A stretch of 64,000 nucleotides of DNA from an uncultured candidate division Zixibacteria bacterium (GTDB lineage Bacteria > Zixibacteria > MSB-5A5 > GN15 > PGXB01), in the NCBI GenBank assembly GCA_937925655.1, contig CALAMC010000036.1, positions 62,001 through 126,000 on the forward strand, given 5' to 3'. A model generated the notes under the pieces. That model was given only the letters and a program-made list of their open reading frames with translations, had not been told where the DNA came from and did not search any database. A program made the translations under genes and the position numbers. Below, in pieces: positions 60,032-64,000 of the stretch. Positions within the stretch are counted from its first letter, which is position 1; each line of letters begins with the position of its first letter.

Positions 60032-60997
60032 TTAAACCAGCTTTGATTTGAGAATATCGTGAAGATGAACGATCCCGACCGGGTGGCGCTCGCGGTCGAT
60101 AACCGGCAGAACCGTGATGGAATGCTTTTCCATAATGGACAGGGCCTTGTCCAGAATGGCTTCAGGGTTTATTGATTTCGGGTTTTTGATCATGACCTCG
60201 CTCATGGCGAACTTGAAAATATCATTCTCGCACTGGGTAAGCCGCCGCAGGTCGCCGTCGGTAAAAATTCCGGTGAGTTTTCCGGTTTTATCGACGACCA
60301 GCGTGCATCCCAGGCGTTTGCCGGTCATCTCGAATATGGCCTCGCGGATTTTGGTTTCATCCGAGACAATCGGGATTTCCGAATTGACATGCATCAAGTC
60401 GGCCACCCGCATCAAAAGCCTTCGCCCCAACGAGCCTCCGGGATGAAGGAAGGCGAAATCCTCCGCGGAAAAATGGCGCTGTTTCAACAGGGCCACCGCC
60501 AGCGCGTCGCCCATAACCATGGCCGCCGTGGTCGATGTAGTCGGCACCAGATTATTGGGACAGGCTTCGGAACCGACCGAACAATCGAGGATAATATCGC
60601 ATTTGGCGGCCAGCGGTGAATCGGGCTGACCGGTGAGGAGAATTATTTCCACGCCGAGTCTTTTGACGGCCGGCAGAATCTGATAAAGCTCGTCGGTTGC
60701 GCCCGATTTGCTGATGGCGATCATGACATCATCATCACGCACCATACCCAGGTCGCCATGTACCCCCTCGGCGGCATGAAGGAAAAATGATGAAATTCCG
60801 ATGGAAGTCAGGGTCGCGGCGATTTTTTTGCCGATAATGCCGGATTTACCCATACCGGTGACAATGACTCTTCCCTTGCACTCAAGGATTTTCTCGACGG
60901 CGTGGACGAAGTTTTCATCGAGCCGCCGGGCCAGGGCTTCAAGCTCCTGCGATTCTTTGCGAATGACTTCTTTTCCGGTTTCCAGAATCATGGCCAT
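60032..60997 (-). CDS. kdsD: D-arabinose-5-phosphate isomerase
   Basis: The 321-residue enzyme has an N-terminal SIS domain (CKGRVIVTGMGKSGIIGKKIAATLTSIGISSFFLHAAEGVHGDLGMVRDDDVMIAISKSG) and two C-terminal CBS domains (HVNSEIPIVSDETKIREAIFEMTGKRLGCTLVVD and SEVMIKNPKSINPEAILDKALSIMEKHSITVLPVID). It makes arabinose-5-phosphate for Kdo synthesis. It is next to kdsC and kdsA, which supports KdsD over GutQ. Confidence 0.95.
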   Translation of the reverse strand: MAMILETGKEVIRKESQELEALARRLDENFVHAVEKILECKGRVIVTGMGKSGIIGKKIAATLTSIGISSFFLHAAEGVHGDLGMVRDDDVMIAISKSGATDELYQILPAVKRLGVEIILLTGQPDSPLAAKCDIILDCSVGSEACPNNLVPTTSTTAAMVMGDALAVALLKQRHFSAEDFAFLHPGGSLGRRLLMRVADLMHVNSEIPIVSDETKIREAIFEMTGKRLGCTLVVDKTGKLTGIFTDGDLRRLTQCENDIFKFAMSEVMIKNPKSINPEAILDKALSIMEKHSITVLPVIDRERHPVGIVHLHDILKSKLV

Positions 60998-61003
60998 ATT
61001 AAC

Positions 61004-61552
61004 TTACTTATAAAGTGAAGCCGGGACAATATGACGGCTTTCAAAATAGACGGCCAGAATTTCGCACACCGCTCCCGAGCCGCCTTTGGCCTCGGTTACA
61101 AAATCAACTAATTCGATTAATTCCGGAGCGGCATCGCGCACAGCAATGGAAAGACCGACCTGTCGGGCCAGACCGATATCCAAAAGCTCATTGCCGACAA
61201 AAGCCACCTGATCGAGCGTCAATTTGAGCTTTTTCAACAGTGGCTTTATTTGCTCGCGTTTGTCCATTCTGTCCTGTAAAACATGTTTGATTCCAAGGTC
61301 TTTCATGCGCGTGGTCGTGGCTTTTGACGGGCGTCCCGATATAACGGCAATTTCAAGCCCCAAACGCATTGCCATCACCATGTAAAAACCGTCGGATATA
61401 TGGAATTTCTTCATTTCAAAACCGTCGGGTCCAAAATATATATGGTCGTCGGTGAGAACCCCATCGACGTCGAGGGCCAGAAGTTTTATCGGCTCGAATC
61501 GTTTGACCAGCTGGCGGCGGGTAAGATGTTTCTTTTTTGTCGGGGCAGTCAT
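61004..61552 (-). CDS. kdsC: 3-deoxy-D-manno-octulosonate 8-phosphate phosphatase
   Basis: 182 residues from the ATG at 61552, with GGGAAG upstream; an in-frame ATG 27 nt earlier overlaps kdsA. The HAD phosphatase has LLALDVDGVLTDDHIYFGPDG, a central AVISGRPSKATTTRMKDLG and FVGNELLDIGLARQVGLSIAVRDAAPEL, the tetrameric KdsC (YrbI) form without a cap domain. In the LPS operon between kdsA and kdsD. The expected GN(E/D)xxD motif reads GNELLD. Confidence 0.93.
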   Translation of the reverse strand: MTAPTKKKHLTRRQLVKRFEPIKLLALDVDGVLTDDHIYFGPDGFEMKKFHISDGFYMVMAMRLGLEIAVISGRPSKATTTRMKDLGIKHVLQDRMDKREQIKPLLKKLKLTLDQVAFVGNELLDIGLARQVGLSIAVRDAAPELIELVDFVTEAKGGSGAVCEILAVYFESRHIVPASLYK

Positions 61553-61556
61553 ATTG

Positions 61557-62366
61557 TTAATCTTCCCTGCGACTGCCATGAATGGCCAAAACCTGGGCGA
61601 TTAAATCTTCCATCAGATCCAGACGAATCATCGAGGCGGCATCGCACAACGCTTTCGACGGTTCCGGGTGAGTTTCGACAAAAATACCGTCGATACCGAT
61701 GGCCGCCGCGGCCCGGGCCATAGGTATGACGAATTGCGGCTGTCCGGAACTGTTGTGGCCCCCGCCGCCGGGCAATTGCAATGAGTGAGTGACATCATAA
61801 ATGACCGGGTAACCGTACTTTTTCATCATAACAAAAGAGCGGAAATCGACTACCAGATTATGATAGCCAAAGGAACTGCCGCGCTCGGTGAGCATGACTT
61901 TTTTTGTGCCGGCTTTGGCGGCAATTTTATCCATATCCTCGGGCGCGACAAACTGGCCCTTTTTGATATTAATCCATTTGCCGGTGGCGGCCGCCGTACG
62001 AACCAGCTCGGTTTGACGGCATAAGAAGGCCGGGATTTGCAATATATCGGCCACGCGGGAGACCTCGGCAATTTCCGACGTCTCATGGACATCGGTCAAG
62101 ATGGGCAGGTGAAACTTTGTTTTAACGGCGGCAAGCACCTCCAATCCGAAAGATATCCCGTGTCCCGAAAACGATTCCCCCGAAAGACGGTTGGCTTTGG
62201 CATAGGATGACTTGAATATGACTGGCACATCGAATTGCGTCGAGAGCGCCGTCAGCCTTTCGGCCACTTCAAAGCATAAATCCTTCGATTCTATGGCGCA
62301 CGGCCCGGCGATGAAGAAAAACTTGCCGGAATTAATTATCTGGTCAATGGTGGTCATGGGCGTCAT
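61557..62366 (-). CDS. kdsA: 2-dehydro-3-deoxyphosphooctonate aldolase (KDO8P synthase)
   Basis: The 269-residue enzyme condenses arabinose-5-phosphate with phosphoenolpyruvate. Motifs: FFIAGPCAIESKDLCFEVAERL, VIFKSSYAKANRLS, LPILTDVHETSEIAEVSRVADILQIPAFLCRQTEL, NIKKGQFVAPEDM, LTERGSSFGYHNLVVDFRS, and VIYDVTHSLQLPGGGGHNSSGQP. The YDVTHS and HPEPSKA segments are normal. The ATG directly abuts the TAA of the lipoprotein gene. Confidence 0.97.
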   Translation of the reverse strand: MTPMTTIDQIINSGKFFFIAGPCAIESKDLCFEVAERLTALSTQFDVPVIFKSSYAKANRLSGESFSGHGISFGLEVLAAVKTKFHLPILTDVHETSEIAEVSRVADILQIPAFLCRQTELVRTAAATGKWINIKKGQFVAPEDMDKIAAKAGTKKVMLTERGSSFGYHNLVVDFRSFVMMKKYGYPVIYDVTHSLQLPGGGGHNSSGQPQFVIPMARAAAAIGIDGIFVETHPEPSKALCDAASMIRLDLMEDLIAQVLAIHGSRRED

Positions 62367-62729
62367 TTATGGTTTCCTGAAGTGCCATTTGATAAGGTCG
62401 CCTTTTTTGGTAATGTATTTATCGCTGGCGGTGTTGACGGTGCTGTCGTTGACGGTAAACAGCCACCAGTAGCCGTTGCCGGAGGCTACCGAGTCGATGG
62501 CCCGGACAAATGTCCCCATCGCGCTTTCATAGGATTCCACCGAATGCCTTTCCAGAGTCAGTTCCAGCACGGACGTGCCGTCACGGCCGTCTATTTCAAT
62601 AGTCAGACTATCCGACTGCTGGGGCACAGCGGCCTTTTTGGCGGCCGGTTCATGGCTTCCGCAGCCGGCCAACAATATAATCAACGCCAAAACAACCGGG
62701 GGGGTCATCGAATTTTGCGCAAAAATCAT
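62367..62729 (-). CDS. DUF4430-like lipoprotein
   Basis: The ATG at 62729 with TGGAG upstream is preferred; the ATG at 62744 would leave an 8-nt leader. The signal ends in LAGC (Cys23 in this numbering). The 120-residue protein contains SLTIEIDGRDGTSVLELTLE and a C-terminal part SVASGNGYWWLFTVNDSTVNTASDKYITKKGDLIKWHF, a DUF4430 (transcobalamin C-domain-like) pattern. Such domains may bind a ligand at the membrane. It is the first gene of the Kdo operon, but a link with Kdo is not evident. Confidence 0.75.
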   Translation of the reverse strand: MIFAQNSMTPPVVLALIILLAGCGSHEPAAKKAAVPQQSDSLTIEIDGRDGTSVLELTLERHSVESYESAMGTFVRAIDSVASGNGYWWLFTVNDSTVNTASDKYITKKGDLIKWHFRKP

Positions 62730-62758
62730 AAATTGTTTCTCCATTTTGGCCGGCGCAT

Positions 62759-62787
62759 AAGATAAATTATTCTCATCCTATTGTCAA
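62759..62787 (-). promoter_or_regulatory. Promoter for the LPS/Kdo operon
   Basis: On the minus strand TTGACA (62782-62787), 17-nt spacer, TATCTT (62759-62764). The predicted start is about 23 nt upstream of the ATG at 62729. Confidence 0.65.
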
Positions 62788-62824
62788 AGTTTCGTTTTTG
62801 GATGGATTCGCAGATTAAACGCCC

Positions 62825-62854
62825 TTGACGGTTATTCGTCATTAATCATAATAT
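62825..62854 (+). promoter_or_regulatory. Promoter-like sequence before the permease genes
   Basis: TTGACG (62825-62830) and TAATAT (62849-62854), 18 nt apart. Confidence 0.35.
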
Positions 62855-62987
62855 GTTTGAGACGCCGAAACAAAATCCTGCGCCAGGCGTAATCTCCATT
62901 ATAGCAATAGTCGCCTTTCTGTCAGGATTTTTTCCGGCCCGCAAAGCGGCATCTCTGGAGCCGGTTAAAGCCTTAAAATTATTTTAA
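62853..62987 (+). pseudogene. Remnant of an FtsX/MacB-type permease C-terminus
   Basis: A 44-codon frame ends at 62987. From about the twelfth residue (PGVISIIAIVAFLSGFFPARKAASLEPVKALKLF) it is the end of an FtsX-like permease: last membrane segment, then 'PARKAASLEPVKAL'. Upstream the same frame meets a stop at 62826 and has no permease sequence. The complete protein has about 400 residues, so about 90 percent is missing. Confidence 0.75.
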
Positions 62988-62993
62988 CGTGCT

Positions 62994-64000
62994 ATGAGAC
63001 CATCAGTCATAATCAACGTATTCCTGCGGGATTTTCGTAAACAGCGCAAGAGGATGAGCCTGACGTTATTGGCCATACTCTGGGGGACGTTCTCAATCAT
63101 GCTTTTGCTGGCCTTTGGCGAAGGTTTGAAATACCAAATGAAACACGGGACAAGAGGGTTGGGCGAAGGGATAGTAATAGTCTGGGGCGGCCAGACCTCC
63201 ATTCCTTTTGAAGGTTTTGGCAAAGGCCGCCATATACCTCTGGTGCCTGATGACATTGATTATATCCGGCAACGGATGCCGGAGCTGGAGGCGGTTTCGG
63301 GAGAATATATCCGCTGGGGAGCGACGGTGAAGTTCAAGGATAAAGTGTTGAGCGAGCGGATTAACGGCCTTTTCCCTGATTATGAGCAATTGCGCAACTT
63401 CATTCCCCAAATGGGCGGACGATTTATCAATGGGGCCGATATCGAGAAACGCCGCCGGGTCGCCTTTCTGGGGGATAGGACCTATGAACGTCTGTTCTCC
63501 GGCGGTTCGACCGACGCCAGCGGAAAGGAATCGCAACCGCTCGATCCGGTCGGCCAGACAATTGAAATCGGCGGGACCCCTTTCTTGGTGATTGGGGTCA
63601 TGCAACATAAAATGCAGGGGAGCTCTTATCAGGGCCGCGATGAGGATGTTATCGCCATTCCCGCGAGCACGTTTGTGGCATTATTCGGGGATCCCTATCT
63701 GGATAATATTATTTACAAACCGTCAGACAAGGGCGACTACAAGGGTGCGGAAAAGCGGCTGTTCGAGGTCATGGGGGCCAAACATAAGTTTCATCCTGAC
63801 GATGAATCCGCCTTGTGGACCTGGGACATCATGGAAGAGGAAAAGGAAGAAGAAATGATCGCATTCGGGATACAGCTGTTTCTCGGTATGATCGGGGCGC
63901 TGACGCTAATTATCGCCGGGGTCGGCGTGGCCAATATCATGTACGTTTCGGTCCGGGAAAGAACCCGTGAAATCGGCATCAAGATGGCGCTTGGAGCGCG
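62994..64000 (+). CDS. MacB/FtsX-type ABC transporter permease, 5' part
   Basis: 335 codons are visible and the frame continues past the right edge. The start at 62994 is seven bases after the permease remnant. The N-terminal segment SLTLLAILWGTFSIMLLLAFGEGLKYQ is the first membrane helix. A periplasmic MacB-like domain follows, with VVIGV-like strands (PFLVIGVMQHKMQGSSYQGRDEDVIAIPASTFVALFGDPY). Then come the next membrane helices (FGIQLFLGMIGALTLIIAGVGVANIMYVSVRERTREIGIKMALGA), with the conserved ExxREIGxxxAxGA motif. Substrate and ATPase partner are outside the window. Confidence 0.9.
   Translation, partial: MRPSVIINVFLRDFRKQRKRMSLTLLAILWGTFSIMLLLAFGEGLKYQMKHGTRGLGEGIVIVWGGQTSIPFEGFGKGRHIPLVPDDIDYIRQRMPELEAVSGEYIRWGATVKFKDKVLSERINGLFPDYEQLRNFIPQMGGRFINGADIEKRRRVAFLGDRTYERLFSGGSTDASGKESQPLDPVGQTIEIGGTPFLVIGVMQHKMQGSSYQGRDEDVIAIPASTFVALFGDPYLDNIIYKPSDKGDYKGAEKRLFEVMGAKHKFHPDDESALWTWDIMEEEKEEEMIAFGIQLFLGMIGALTLIIAGVGVANIMYVSVRERTREIGIKMALGA

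Noticed and set aside
1..64000. CRISPR arrays, insertion sequences, prophage or tRNA/rRNA genes
   Set aside because: No regularly spaced repeats, transposase or integrase motifs, phage structural genes or rRNA/tRNA sequences were recognised by reading either strand.

Overview
The window looks like chromosomal sequence from a Gram-negative bacterium of the FCB/Zixibacteria type. This is inferred from several things: LPS/Kdo genes (kdsA, kdsC, kdsD, an LpxL-type acyltransferase, an LptC-like lipoprotein), a PorV/UPF0164-like outer-membrane protein, large SurA/PpiC chaperones, and three secreted proteins ending in dockerin-type repeats of the GD(V/F/C)NxDxxVNLLDILYLIxYxY kind. Promoters are nevertheless canonical sigma70-like (TTGACA, 17-nt spacer, TATnnT) at many loci. 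No rRNA, tRNA, CRISPR array or intact transposase was seen.

Layout, left to right. 1-0.4 kb: the 3'-truncated start of an AT-rich PD-(D/E)XK nuclease-like gene. 0.5-6.3 kb: gyrA, a PorV-like protein, a secreted dockerin protein and rpmG. 6.4-8.4 kb (minus): DNA methyltransferase, SAM methyltransferase and ECF S-component. 8.6-18 kb: uvrA, an H1-like DNA-binding protein, eno, a sugar-nucleotide epimerase, a Cys-rich protein, an SDR, a structured intergenic region, purA and engB. 18-29.6 kb: lon, an HDOD protein, a PcrA/UvrD helicase, a beta-helix/dockerin protein, STAS, S4 and two parvulin foldases. 29.8-35 kb: a CPA2 antiporter, a large secreted repeat protein and a beta-barrel protein with a long leader. 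35-38 kb: a second H1-like basic protein, an unknown protein and an HD-GYP protein. 38-42.3 kb (minus): pgsA-pgpA-cinA-thpR, then recA. 42.5-46.7 kb: a PD40 propeller protein, a baeRF protein and an M23 peptidase-dockerin gene lying between two copies of the rplS 3' end. 46.7-50.5 kb (minus): ffh-rpsP-khpA-rimM-trmD-rplS. 50.6-56 kb (minus): a radical SAM/DUF2344 protein, rsmB, a PASTA protein and rpe. 56-58 kb (minus): a DUF4388 gene with three small unknown genes. 58.2-62.8 kb: an NTF2-like gene, then (minus) a DUF4430 lipoprotein, kdsA, kdsC, kdsD, acyltransferase and lptC. The right edge holds a decayed FtsX/MacB permease tail and the start of an intact permease.

Most of the window is housekeeping: DNA topology and repair (gyrA, uvrA, pcrA, recA), translation and protein targeting (the ffh/rpsP/trmD/rplS group, rpmG, engB), proteostasis (lon, SurA-like foldases), phospholipid synthesis (pgsA, pgpA) and LPS core (kds genes). 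The accessory content is mostly extracytoplasmic: dockerin proteins, barrels and a repeat-rich secreted protein, plus c-di-GMP/HDOD/STAS/DUF4388 signalling proteins.

The most unusual observations are these: a 141-bp direct duplication of the rplS tail and terminator that brackets a secreted peptidase gene; a secreted 720-residue protein with eleven D-x-x-G-x-D-x-Y repeats; a terminator-ended structured RNA candidate with a sigma54-like box between purA and an SDR; GyrA with E82/Q83/P87 in the quinolone pocket; a short upstream ORF with a C8 tract coupled to the beta-helix gene; and a perfect 8-3-8 palindrome at the recA promoter.
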